A stretch of 64,000 nt of DNA from Artemisia argyi. Taxonomy: Eukaryota > Streptophyta > Magnoliopsida > Asterales > Asteraceae. The translations under genes and the position numbers were made by a program. The stretch lies in NCBI GenBank assembly GCA_030686995.1, contig CM060704.1, positions 120,072,042 to 120,136,041 of the forward strand, read 5' to 3'. A model generated the notes under the pieces. That model did no database searches. It was not told the origin of the DNA and was given only the letters and a program-made list of their open reading frames with translations. Below, one piece after another: positions 47,346 through 57,899 of this stretch; position 1 is the stretch's first letter; each line of letters opens with the position of its first letter.

Positions 47346-48256
47346 CTTGGTCGAGACAAGTAACTTAATGGTTTCAAACGCAGCCCTCTGAAATTGTTTC
47401 TTTTCTTCCACTGGCACGTTACTGAATCCATGCACTTCAACACTTACCTATCAAAATCACTCTTTACCAAGTTGCAATCGGACAGAAGTATCTTCGCAAC
47501 ATACTTAATACGGAGTTCCCTCAATTCCTTCATTTGTTTCTTCCCTTCTTTGCTCAAGCAACAAAGGTCAGTACAAGCACCATCACCTTCGTAGGTTTCC
47601 ATGTGGTGCATTGTAAATACACCACAGTCTACAAAATTGTTGGTTGTCCTGATCCTACTTTACATTTATGTTCAAACCGTTTTGTAGTAAATGTTTTTTT
47701 CTTACTTACAGTAACTTAGAGTATCTTTGCTTTCTGCTGAGAAACAAAATCATCGTCCGTTGATTGTCCATCTTCAGCTGTAGCATCCTTATCTACTCAC
47801 ACACCAAACAAAAAGAGACAATTAGCTGTGTACTATGCAATTGAAAACCTATATCACGGTATGACTTCACTGTGTAAGAAGTTTCTTGATCATGAGGAGG
47901 CAGTTAATATAACACTAGATACACGCATCACAAAAAAAGGATAAGTGAAAAAAGAAAACTTAAGCTACACAGAGGCAGATAAAAAAAAATAATAATAAAG
48001 AAGAAGAGGAAGAATAACTAAAGACAATTTGCATAAACAGGTGGAATAGCAGGCATTTGGAACATAAATGAGTGAATCTTTGCAAAATAGGTATGTTTTC
48101 AGTCATGTTTGTCATTCTGTTTTTCATATACATATGCATGATAACTAAGATTAGCTATATCCTGTTCATCATGTGGTCATTGTAAACTTTTGCTTGAATT
48201 GATACCTTTACCTTATTGTAAACTTTTGCTTGAGTTGATACATGATTTAGTCATCC

Positions 48257-48320
48257 ATGAATGTTGAACCTGCTAAAAAAACAAAGAATAATACCATTAG
48301 TTCTAGCATGTTAGGATATG

Positions 48321-48375
<55 letters not shown>

Positions 48376-49205
48376 TGGAAACAGTTGTTTTTCAATGGGT
48401 GATCATTTATTAGGACAAGATGAAATAAGGAATTGTGAACAAATTCAGCCTCAACAAATATATAACTTGCCTGGACCGTTTAGGGATGCTAGCACTTTAA
48501 AAAATGATGGATCTAGTGAAAGTAGCAACCAAATCAGTGTGTGTCAATACTATGGCCCAAAGAAATCACTCCTACAGAATTACTGTTCCTCAAAGAGCTC
48601 CAGCGATGTGTTGCAACAAAGAAAAGGAAAAATGCAAATGTGACAAGATATTTCCACATATGCAACATCACAGTCAAGTAATTCGAAACGTAAAATGTAT
48701 GGATATAGCATTTATATGCCTACAATTTCATACAATAGTGTTCAACAAATGTTTTTGCTGTTTTGCAGTATTTACAAGTCGTGAACCAATATATCAGTTT
48801 GAAAATTATGAACAGAACTTAGAAGCACAAACATTTAACGATACCTTTTCTTGCTTTGAGCTGTTTGCCCAATATTGTTGATCAACTTTAGTGTCCGAAA
48901 GTGTTGGTCAGAGTATGGAGTTGGAAAATCAGATGCATAGGTGTTTTGTACCTGAAGAGAGTGAAATACCAAAAAACTATCTGAGAAATGAGAGCATATG
49001 TTGTGTTACAAGTCATGCGGATTCTTATGTAATTGCACCAACAGGCATTGCAACTTCAAATTGCCATACTCAAAATCAAGTATCTTCATTTCATTCAACA
49101 ATGTGCGACAAGTCTATAACAGGTTTTTTTTGCATAATATTTGTTAACCAATTATCATTTGCATATATGAAAGGCCATAAATTTAATTTTAAACTTTCAT
49201 AGGTC
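48257..49205 (+). other. Unidentified coding-like stretch with a poly(A) insert
   Basis: The + strand has broken open frames: MNVEPAKKTKNN, a lysine tract made by 53 A, NSCFSMGDHLLGQDEIRNCE, then after a stop MELENQMHRCFVPEESEIPK and HADSYVIAPTGIATSNCHTQ. The base composition looks like decayed exons. It may be the N-terminal part of a Helitron or MULE protein, but no motif supports this. Function not assigned. Confidence 0.3.
48321..48373. repeat. Poly(A) tract, 53 bp
   Basis: Uninterrupted A. Confidence 0.95.
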
Positions 49206-49865
49206 GTGCTTTGATAAGTAACTCAAGTGAATAATGCCACTTAAGCGACGCAAACGAAAACATAACTACATGTGATGTGCAGCAATCATGTAACACTAAT
49301 GACAAGTGTGTATTGCAAACTGACCCACGAAATAGTCTACCAGAAAATAACCTAACCAGTTTTCAAGCTATCAAGGTGAACATTGTACACTCATACATTT
49401 CATTACTTTTATTCTGACATGCTATAAATTCCTTTTCTTTTTGCAATCAGTCACACAGCAACAGGCCCATATAGTCTTTCATAATGCACCTAATAGAGTT
49501 CGATAAAAAGACCCGGACAAAATCGAAGGCAAACGCATTTTCAGCATACTTATAATTCTGATCATACAATAACATCCAATTCTGAAGGTAGGTCCATTTA
49601 TTTAAGTAATTCTATTTCAATTCTCTTAGACAACAAACTTAAGGACAGGGTATCTAAAATGTATTCATGTCATTGGTTTACAGATATTTCAAGTCTTTAT
49701 ATTGATATAGGAGATTGTAATTGGTACTGTGAATCACAAATAGATTTTGACCCAATCTCCCATTTGTAAAGCATATCATGAGTTATTCCGCCTACATTTA
49801 TCTCACAACATTCACAAACCAAATCGGATAACACTCAATCCTTCGATTAAATTTCCCATGCAAGC

Positions 49866-49868
<3 letters not shown>

Positions 49869-49914
<46 letters not shown>
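49869..49914. repeat. Poly(A) tract, 46 bp
   Basis: Uninterrupted A, shortly before a Helitron-like 3' end. Confidence 0.95.
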
Positions 49915-49917
<3 letters not shown>

Positions 49918-49942
49918 CTTAGAATCATCAAAAATGCATCTG

Positions 49943-49974
49943 CTCCGCAGCATCGCGCGGGTAAACCCGCTCGT
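49943..49974 (+). mobile_element. Helitron-like 3' terminus, + strand (CTCG variant)
   Basis: cgcagcatcgcgcgggtaaa and cccgctcgt: a GCGGGT/ACCCGC stem followed by CTCG and T. It shares gca(n)catcgcgcggg with the ends at 53,113-53,141 and 45,652, but has CTCG where CTRR is expected, so it is a mutated or divergent end. Confidence 0.5.
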
Positions 49975-50043
49975 TCTTATATACAACTTGAACCATACAA
50001 ACTACTACACATCAGTTACCAAGCAATACACATGATTTTATTT

Positions 50044-50700
50044 GAGAATCTTGTATGAATAGTGCGATATCAACTAATATACATAAGTTTATTCCAACTA
50101 ACACACATATACTAAACTAATACAAACCATTTATTCAACTGATGCACATGAATCCTTAGCAACTAATACGCACGTATCATTACGTACCAAGTAATACACA
50201 TAACTTTATTTCATCCAGTACACATACTTAACTAGTACACATGCTCAAATAAAATCTTATTCAAAAACATCCATATGAACCTAACACTCAAAATCACCTA
50301 ATACCTTATTTCAAAACTACTGTAAGTAGCTAATACACATAATCACCTAATAGTTTAATTGAAAACAGCTATACATAGTAATACACAACAACACCCATAA
50401 GTACCTAATGCATGTTTATATCTAACTATCTAAGACACATACTCAACAAATACCTTATTTTAGAAACAGCTGTATGAAACTAATACACATAAACATCCAA
50501 TATCTTATTTTCAAAATATATATGAAACTGATAGCTTATTTTCTAAACATCTAATCGCTTATTTTCAAAACTAATACACATAATCATCTAATAACTTATA
50601 CAACTCATACACATAAGTTAGGTAAGTAGCTTATACAACTCATTCAAGTCATACACAACCATACAATTTGTTTTTAAGAAGAAATACACAATACCAACTA
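50044..50700 (+). repeat. Degenerate short repeats (ctaatacacata phrase)
   Basis: About twenty irregularly spaced copies of (a/g)ctaatacacata with intervening accttatttt or aaaacta pieces. It lies in the position of intron 2 of the Ulp1 remnant, as the 245-bp array does in the larger Ulp1 gene. Confidence 0.65.
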
Positions 50701-50797
50701 ATACAACTCAGTATCTCTGCTTGGTTGTCTAGGTTTTGAGAACCTTCCACTTCGTCGGACTGAAACCAAAAACTAGATTAACAAACAATATTTATTG

Positions 50798-50800
<3 letters not shown>

Positions 50801-50848
<48 letters not shown>
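50801..50848. repeat. Poly(A) tract, 48 bp
   Basis: Uninterrupted A in intron 1 of the Ulp1 remnant. Confidence 0.95.
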
Positions 50849-50849
<1 letters not shown>

Positions 50850-51254
50850 AATGTATCAATTACCAAGCATTATTTCTTCTTCATTCCCATTGTCAATCAC
50901 TTTGGGTTCAAAAATCGCCATTGATTAAAGACAAAAACTAACAATGTATCAATTAAAAGTCTTTATGCTTGCAAATACACCTTCGCTATCTGTATTTAAA
51001 GAAAAAATTTAGAACGAAAATCTGGGGATGGATGATTGATTCATCAATTTTGGGGATAATGATGTTAATTTGGAATTGCATGATATCGGTAGGATCGTGG
51101 GATGAGGAATGGTGGGGGTGCGTTATTCTTGCTATATACATTTTTTTTAACTGATATTTTAATGAGGATCAACACCAGAAATAAAATCTCGTATAAAATT
51201 GGTATACAAATGCCATTTGCTTTACATTTAATTACAATTGTGCCACTCATCTAT

Positions 51255-51344
51255 TTAATATTTAATCTTATCTATCAAATTTGATCCGACGGTCTACATG
51301 TGTACCTATTTTATCTATTTTAAGCTTGTAAACTACAATAACGC

Positions 51345-51347
<3 letters not shown>
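51255..51347 (-). repeat. Right TIR of the second Ulp1 MULE
   Basis: The complement starts ggggcgttattgtagtttac and shares the acaagcttaaaatagataaa core with the left TIR. Confidence 0.85.

Positions 51348-51433
<86 letters not shown>
51348..51433. repeat. (TA)n microsatellite, 86 bp
   Basis: Separates the second MULE from a fold-back MITE. Confidence 0.96.
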
Positions 51434-51436
<3 letters not shown>

Positions 51437-51835
51437 TATCTTTATTTTCATAACCCTGTTAAGTGCGGGAACTGCGAGAACTCCAATTTTGCATTACAAA
51501 ACATGTATGTTCATATAAAACATGTATTGTTTCTTACATACACCAAAAACACATACCTGCGTAACATACATGTTCATATAAAACCAATGAACATGCATGT
51601 TTTCTTACATACACCTTAATACACATACCTGCGTAACATACATGTTCATATAAAACCCTGTTAAGTGCAACATATCAATGCAAAATGGTTTTATAAGAAC
51701 ATGTATGTTACGCATGTATGTGTATTAAGGTGTATGTAAGAAAACATACATGTTTTATATGAACATGCATGTTTTCTAATGCAAAATTGGAGTTCTCGCA
51801 GTTCCCGCATTTAACAGGGTTCTGAAAATAAAGCC

Positions 51836-51838
<3 letters not shown>
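51434..51838. mobile_element. Fold-back MITE, 405 bp
   Basis: The left arm (ctttattttcataaccctgt, then gcgggaactgcgagaactcc) pairs with the right arm near 51,780-51,830. Pairing continues inward through repeated acatgtatgttcatataaaa and ttcttacatacacc pieces, so almost the whole element can form one hairpin. No coding capacity. (TA)n lies on both sides. Confidence 0.85.

Positions 51839-51919
<81 letters not shown>
51839..51919. repeat. (TA)n microsatellite, 81 bp
   Basis: Between the fold-back MITE and the mitochondrial insertion. Confidence 0.96.
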
Positions 51920-51922
<3 letters not shown>

Positions 51923-52485
51923 GATTTATATTGCAACAGAGGGAGGCGCTAGTAATAGAGTCAAAATCACGATTAGAGTCAGTTCGGATAAAAGGAAGAA
52001 TCCGCAGCTAGTCTTGGGATCAAGGCTTCTTTCCTTTACTGAAGAAGGAATAGCGAGACCGCTGGCCTGGCCTTTCCTAAAACTGTGAAAGCTTAGGAGG
52101 ATTTCGATAACCATTCTGCACCCTCTCACGTTAATTTTTAGCTATTGCGGACATGTGTCTGTCAAGCCCCGGACTCTGATACTACAGCCGCACTATGATC
52201 TCGGCTTATGATTCAATTGCCATGTATTTAGCCATTGAGCCTCAAAGTTTATGTTTTTATGTGATCGCAGCATCAAAAAGAAAGTCTGAATTTTCCACGG
52301 AAGCCGGCTCGAAATATTTGATCTTAGGTGCATTTTCCTCAGGAATCTTATTGTTTGGGTACGACCGGACAACTACCGATATCTATTAATATCTTTTCTT
52401 AGAATGTTGTTGTTAAATATAAATCTATCTATATCGTAAACTAATTGATCTTACGGGGGGAACGAAATCCAAGAATATATAGACT

Positions 52486-52488
<3 letters not shown>
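51920..52488 (+). pseudogene. nad2: Mitochondrial DNA insertion (NUMT) with nad2 exon 3
   Basis: Positions about 52,197-52,358 encode [19 protein letters not shown] then [20 protein letters not shown] and [16 protein letters not shown], the third exon of plant mitochondrial NADH dehydrogenase subunit 2. It is followed by GTACGAC, a group II intron-type start. The upstream 280 bp (e.g. agaccgctggcctggccttt) has the look of the 3' part of trans-spliced nad2 intron 2. At three places the frame has Ser or Pro (YDS, IEP, AGS) where I recall Leu in the mature protein, as expected before C-to-U editing, so the transfer was from DNA. Cannot function in the nucleus. (TA)n on both sides. Confidence 0.9.

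Positions 52489-52568
<80 letters not shown>
52489..52568. repeat. (TA)n microsatellite, 80 bp
   Basis: Follows the mitochondrial insertion. Confidence 0.96.
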
Positions 52569-52571
<3 letters not shown>

Positions 52572-53140
52572 CTTAAAATTAAGCATTACACATTTCAATG
52601 CTAAAATTACAAGTCATTCAACACAATTAGACATTTTTTGCCATTAAAGTTTAAAATTAATAACTTAAAATTGAAAATTAATTACTTAAAATTGATCATT
52701 ATGTATATTAAATACAATTAATTAAATAGTCAATAAATACAATTAATACACTTATTAAAACACCCATTACATAAGAAATACAAATTATCAAGCATATTGT
52801 ACAACCAACTTAAACACAATTCCTGCACGGGTCAAACGGGCTCGAGCCCGAACGGACGCGAGCTAAATGAAATTTTTGATATCCGTAAATTTATTGTCAA
52901 AAAGAATATAATAAACTAAAATATGTTCACATATTGTACAAACCAAGCAAACTACTAAACAAAAACATAAAATAAATAATAAATAAAATAATACAAATAA
53001 AGCAAAATTTCATCAAACTTTTGCCATAAAAAACTAATCAGTAAAGCTATTGCCAAAAAACGTACAAATAAAATAAATTATTAATCGAAAAAATTAAATT
53101 ACAGAGTGTCCGCAGCTGCATCGCGCGGGGACCCTGCTAG
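52569..53140 (+). mobile_element. Probable Helitron 3' portion
   Basis: Ends with a GTCCGC...GCGGGGAC hairpin around agctgcatcgc, then cctg and CTAG followed by T (53141): the + strand Helitron 3' signature. The body is AT-rich with no protein; a GC-rich patch (cgggctcgagcccg) lies at 52,838-52,851. The 5' TC end is not identified, so the left limit given (edge of the TA array) is a guess. Confidence 0.6.
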
Positions 53141-53141
53141 T

Positions 53142-54225
53142 AAAATAAAATAAGGTTTTTTTTTAAACCTTTCCATGTCACACTTAAGGCACGTGTAAAT
53201 GCCACTTCAGCTGAGCTTACTAATTCAACAATTAATACAGTGTGCTAACTTTGGAATGTGCATTAATTATCCCATAAATCAAGTGTTTTATTCACAGAAA
53301 TTGTATAATGGGTTCAAAAAATCAAATGATTGCCCATCAAGAGTATTCATCTTCATTGTTATCGTCATTCTCTTCCTTCTTCTTCTTTTTATTTTTCTTT
53401 TTTTTTTTTGTTTTTTTTTTCTTTTTTTTTTTTTGACTTAATTTTGACAATTAATGTTTCGATCTTCTTTTTCATTAATATCTTTCAGTTTTGACAGGTT
53501 GATTTGAAGGTGTCGAGATAATCCCAATTGAAGAATGAATTTCAAGATTTCTCTTTTGTTCCAACTCAGGTTTGGTTTGTTCAATAGAGTAAACATCCAT
53601 ATCTTTTGTCGCTTAATTGAATTTTTAATAAATAATTTCTTTATTCTTTGAAGGTCGAAATTCATAAATTTGTTTGAACTAAATTTGACATCATTTTGAT
53701 GTTTTGAATTGTAATATAAGGATATATACTTGAATTGTAAATCAAGTAATTTAAGGAGTGAATGAAATGTGTTCCCTGAAATGTCTTAATAGAAATATTT
53801 TTATGATTATGATCCCTTAAAACCCCTTTTGCTAGAATTGTGATTTTCTAGAATGTTATAATTGTTTTCTATAGTGTAGTTACATACTTATGTATAATAT
53901 ACACAATCATCAAACCTTTCTTCAATAAGAGTCTAAGCAAATATGATCCCTTATGAGTGGGGAACTTTGAATCATACTTAAAATCAGTTAGCACTTAGTA
54001 TGGATTGATATTATGGCTTGAATTCAAAGTTCCCCATGCTATCAATCTTACTAAAATACTAAGATTTCTTGAACTTATAATATCATACCCACTATCATAG
54101 ATTACAATAAACACAAAGTAAAATAATGTTGAACTTATAGTATAGATTATTAACATAGTCATTATAGTAACAGTCATAACATATAAACGGTTCCTAAAGT
54201 TCATAAACGGAACTGATTTCATTTA
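53142..54225. other. Non-coding region with local duplications
   Basis: T-rich at 53,385-53,435. Phrases taaaatactaagatttcttgaact (near 54,052 and 54,226) and cttagtatggattgatatta (near 53,995 and 54,280) occur twice. No gene seen. Confidence 0.5.
54086..54134 (+). repeat. Inverted repeat arm flanking the LINE remnant (left)
   Basis: About 47 bp including tactatcatagattacaataa-type sequence. The complement is found at 54829-54876 on the far side of the LINE ORF1 remnant. Confidence 0.8.
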
Positions 54226-54274
54226 CTAAAATACTAAGATTTCTTGAACTGTCACACCCTCCTTCAAAGTTGAT

Positions 54275-54845
54275 GAACGCTTAGTATGGATTGAGATTAG
54301 TGGTCTTCCACTATGTGCTTGGGGTTCAGCGGCAATCAAAAAGGTTGCTTCTATGTTTGGAAAATTTTTATTTTTTGAGAATGAACAATCAACATCTATT
54401 TGCACTGGTAGATTTGCATTGCAACCAAATGTCATCAACTCGTCGCAGAAAAAGTTCAAGTTGAAATCAACAGTGAAAATTTTGTGGCTTTTGTTCAAGA
54501 AATTGGGACATGGAGTATTAACATTCTTGATGACTTTATAGAATCATAGACTACAGAAGATGAAAGTGAAGAAACAAAGGTCAATAATTCTGAGGATGCG
54601 ATCTCAGATGATGAGACTGATGATCTCATTAATGAGTTAAATAAATACAAAGAGCATAAGGATGGCATTCTGGATAACATAAGTGACACTAACAAAGAGA
54701 AGTGTGGTGATCAGAACATGGAGAATAACACGAATACTCAATAATCTGCAAAAGAATCTAGTTCAAATGAGCTTAGTCGCCCACCAGGTTTTGAAGATTT
54801 CAAGAAAGATACTTCCTCTTCTAGTTATCAACATTATTTTACTTT
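54275..54845 (+). pseudogene. LINE ORF1-like remnant
   Basis: The + strand reads IEISGLPLCAWGSAAIKKVA and SMFGKFLFFENEQS, then, after a shift of frame, STGRFCIATK and VAFVQEIGTWSINILDDF, an acidic stretch, and finally SRPPGFEDFKKD. The order GLPLCAW...GK.LFF...STGR...W...RPPGF is characteristic of plant LINE ORF1 nucleic-acid-binding proteins. At least one frameshift and two stops are present. No endonuclease or reverse transcriptase follows. Confidence 0.6.
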
Positions 54846-54876
54846 GTGTTTATTGTAATCTATGATAGTGGGTATA
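54829..54876 (-). repeat. Inverted repeat arm flanking the LINE remnant (right)
   Basis: Contains gtgtttattgtaatctatga, the complement of the left arm at 54086-54134. Confidence 0.8.
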
Positions 54877-57150
54877 GTAAATGTAACATTACTAATATTT
54901 TTATGTGTACGGTTCATAGTATATCATATGGTTGCAATAGTTTTCAAATTCACAAGCTCCTAAGTTGTTTTGCCTATTGTAAGTTCATTTGGAATCTCCC
55001 CTTCATTCATGTTTATTTGGATATTGGATATACATTTGGTCATAACGATTTTTGGTTATAGAGGTTAGCTCTATGTATCTGACATTAGATTGTATGCCTA
55101 ACTATATTTTCTAATCACGTTACTCTATAGGATGTTGATCCTCAAGCGAAGCTATAAAGTTAATGTGTAGGCCATTTTTTAAAAGTATGTCAATTCCGGC
55201 CCTCTTACTATTAAATGATCGAATGGGTCAACCTGGATTGTGTTTTATCTCTAACTGGTTAAAACGACATAATGATGTTATTAAAACCGTTTGAGCATGT
55301 TGAGAAATGCCATGATGCGTTTTTAAGGTATTATAAATTATGAATATCATACCATTTAAATAATGTTACAAGTTGATGGAATACACCGTGGTTGACTTGT
55401 ACCCGTTTCATTTGATCCATTTGCTTTATACTAAGTTTTTTATTTTTAGTTGACAAGACTGCATTGGGCAGTTTTAATATGCAAACTCAACCACCAACTA
55501 ATTGTACTTTATTTTGAATGTGCAGGAACTATGTTTCATTTCATAAGTTGAACTTCATTATTAGACTAACAGAGACTAAGCAATATTTGTTTTATCGAAA
55601 GATGATGCTGATGTAAATTTTTAAACAGGAAATACTAGGTAACAATAGTAGTGAATGTGAGACTTTGACGGTGTATTGTATTATTTGTAGCTTTTCTAGT
55701 CAGTTTACTGTCATCAACCTAAGACAATTTTGTGGTTCAAACTACAACCTTTATTAGGATATCATGCAGGTCTTGCAGTTTTTGTTCACATAGCTTCATT
55801 GATTTGATTTTATTCTTAATATCACGATCCGTTGTTAATCCTTATGTTTCACTCCCATTTCCCGCTCTTTGGATGTGTTTCCTTCCTGTAAGATAGTTTT
55901 TTTAACCCAACAAAATCTTCAATTCTATTGTATGTCTTATTATAATAGTGTGTCTTTTTAAGATTTAATCTAAAAGACATTGTATTTGTAACATGTTTCA
56001 TCTTTCTACCATCTAACACAAACTTTTGTTTCATGTTATTGCGTTTCTTCATTTGTAAGGTTAACTTTATGTCCGATGTTTTAATCATGTCACAAAAGAT
56101 AACATTCTGTAATGATATACAAGTTTATTTATTTGTGAGGTAAACTTTACTTTTTGTTCATGGTGTCACTTATGGTTTAAGAATTAGGCAACATTTTCTA
56201 CTTTGACTATTTGAATTAGTCGTTCAAACTTTTTATAAGCCACCTATGATTTATCACGGGTTTATAAACTAGTTACTTATACACTAGAATGTCCCTGTAA
56301 AAACATAGAGTGTGTTTCACAATTTATCAATTCTTTTATTCAATTTATTATAGAGTATGTTTAACTTTTCTACTCTCTTTTTTACTCAATTTATCAACAT
56401 GACAAGACGGTTTTAATTTTATGGGTCTTTTTTTACCCAATGTAACCTTTTCTATTGTCTTTTATTATTTTTAACTTGTCAAACTTTATATTTTATGTTT
56501 CACACTTTTTTAGGCAGTTTTACCCACTTTATTAACATGACAAGACAAGTTTTTTATGATTTTTGTGTTTTACTACTTTTAACTTGTCAAACTTTGTATT
56601 TTTAGTTTCGTATTTTTTATTTTGCGGTTTATAATAAAAAAAATTACAAAAATAAAAAAATTAACAAGATTACGGGGTTATTACAATCATTTTAGGGGAT
56701 ACAAATAAATTACCCTTTTATAAAAATATGGAATGGTTTATAAATTGCCATATTAAGTGAAGTTTTAGGATGACATGAACTTGAATAATCCAATTTTATG
56801 AACTTTTTCATCGCATCAAATAAATGTAACACTCAAAATACATCACTTATTTATAGAACTTTAAAAAGTTCAAAATACTTTTTTTTACGGAAGTTCAAAC
56901 ATCCTGACAATAGGTTTAAAGAATGTAAAAATTATAAATTGATATTGTAAAATGACATGCAGATTTAGTGCATTAACGTTATGTTCCATATCTAGTTCAT
57001 TTTTCATTTCTAACTGCTTTATAAGCTCCCTTCCATATCTTATGCTAACTCAAGATTGTGGCAAGTAAAATTTGATGTGTAGATATTTGTAAACAGATTA
57101 CCTCATTAGCTACAGATTTAGTGCATGAGTTCTATATCTTTCTCCTTTTA
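54877..57150. other. Gene-poor region
   Basis: No gene or clear repeat was recognised. The sequence is AT-rich, with short phrases around taacttgtcaaactttatatttt repeated at 56,470 and 56,580. Confidence 0.45.
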
Positions 57151-57164
57151 GACTAGAAGGGTGT

Positions 57165-57640
57165 GACATTCTCACCTTACACCTCAGCGCCACCTCAGCT
57201 TTCTTTCTCCTCTCACTTCCCCTCACTCCCTATCATTTTTTTGTGGACATGATCACCTTAAACTCACCTTTCATTAAAATACTCACTTTATAAAATATAC
57301 TCTATTAAATATCTCACATACACTCACAAACCAAATAAAAAAAACTATAAAAAATAGTGAGGTCCACATCACACCATGTAACTTAAGACTAGAGACCAAG
57401 GAGAGTTTATATTCACCTTACATCTCAGCGCCACCTCAGTTTTGTCTCTCCTCTCACTTCTCCTCACACCCACTCACTTATTTGTGAAAAAGGTCACCTT
57501 AACCTCACATTTTATTAATACCCATTTTATAAAAATATATCCCACTAAATACCCCACACACACTCACAAACCAAATATAAAACAATAAAATAAAAATGAG
57601 TGGCCCACATCACACCATTGGATTTAAGGTGAACCATTCA
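57165..57640. repeat. Tandem duplication of a 240-bp block
   Basis: Two copies, about 57,168-57,385 and 57,408-57,640. Both begin ttcaccttac(a/a)(c/t)ctcagcgccacctca and end near tccacatcacacca. Copies differ by many substitutions, so the duplication is old. Confidence 0.8.
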
Positions 57641-57899
57641 CCTAGTTTGTTCTTGGGAAGTATAAGTCACACGTGATATTTATAGTTTTGTAGTTGTTTG
57701 CAAAATTTTCTCATTTGAGTTTCTATAGTTTTGTAGTTGTTTGCAAAATTTTCTCATTTAACTGTTAAAATTAGCTCAACATTGCTTATTGTTGTAGCTT
57801 ATTGCAAATTGCTTATTTCTAAGTCTCATTTGCTTAAGTTGCTTTAATATAACCTAGTAAGTGCTTGTTGTTCATTGTTTAAGCTTATCTCACTTAATT

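Larger units (their letters stand above)
47346..50921 (-). pseudogene. Second Ulp1-type protease gene, heavily decayed
   Basis: Exon 1 is 50921-50864 (MAIFEPKVIDNGNEEEIML, phase-1 GT donor). Exon 2 starts at 50759 after tttcag and reads VRRSGRFSKPRQPSRDTEL. The VRRS join and phase match exon 2 of the larger Ulp1 gene (VRRSRRSSDQ). The peptidase end is at 47,655-47,346: TNNFVDCGVFTMHHMETYEG with the catalytic Cys, then ELRELRIKYVAKILL, homologous to the last exon at 15.7-16.0 kb. The central domain and the catalytic His/Asp exon were not found, and a stop follows DFDR. Clearly non-functional as a protease. Confidence 0.7.
46478..51347 (-). mobile_element. TIR element (MULE-like) carrying a decayed Ulp1 gene
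   Basis: The ends form an inverted pair of about 90 bp (46478-46570 and 51255-51347). The core acaagcttaaaatagataaa and taggtacacatgt is identical in both arms, and similarity fades inward. Both ends sit in (TA)n, which hides any 9-bp TSD. Inside, on the - strand, lie the first exons and the C-terminal peptidase exon of an Ulp1-type gene related to the one at 15.7-24.9 kb. No transposase gene was found, so the element would be non-autonomous. A Helitron-like 3' end and several poly(A) tracts inside indicate later insertions. Confidence 0.75.

Noticed and set aside
52195..52389. nad2 open frame as a functional nuclear nad2 gene
   Set aside because: Only one exon, unedited Ser and Pro codons, intron sequence on both sides, no promoter or targeting peptide.
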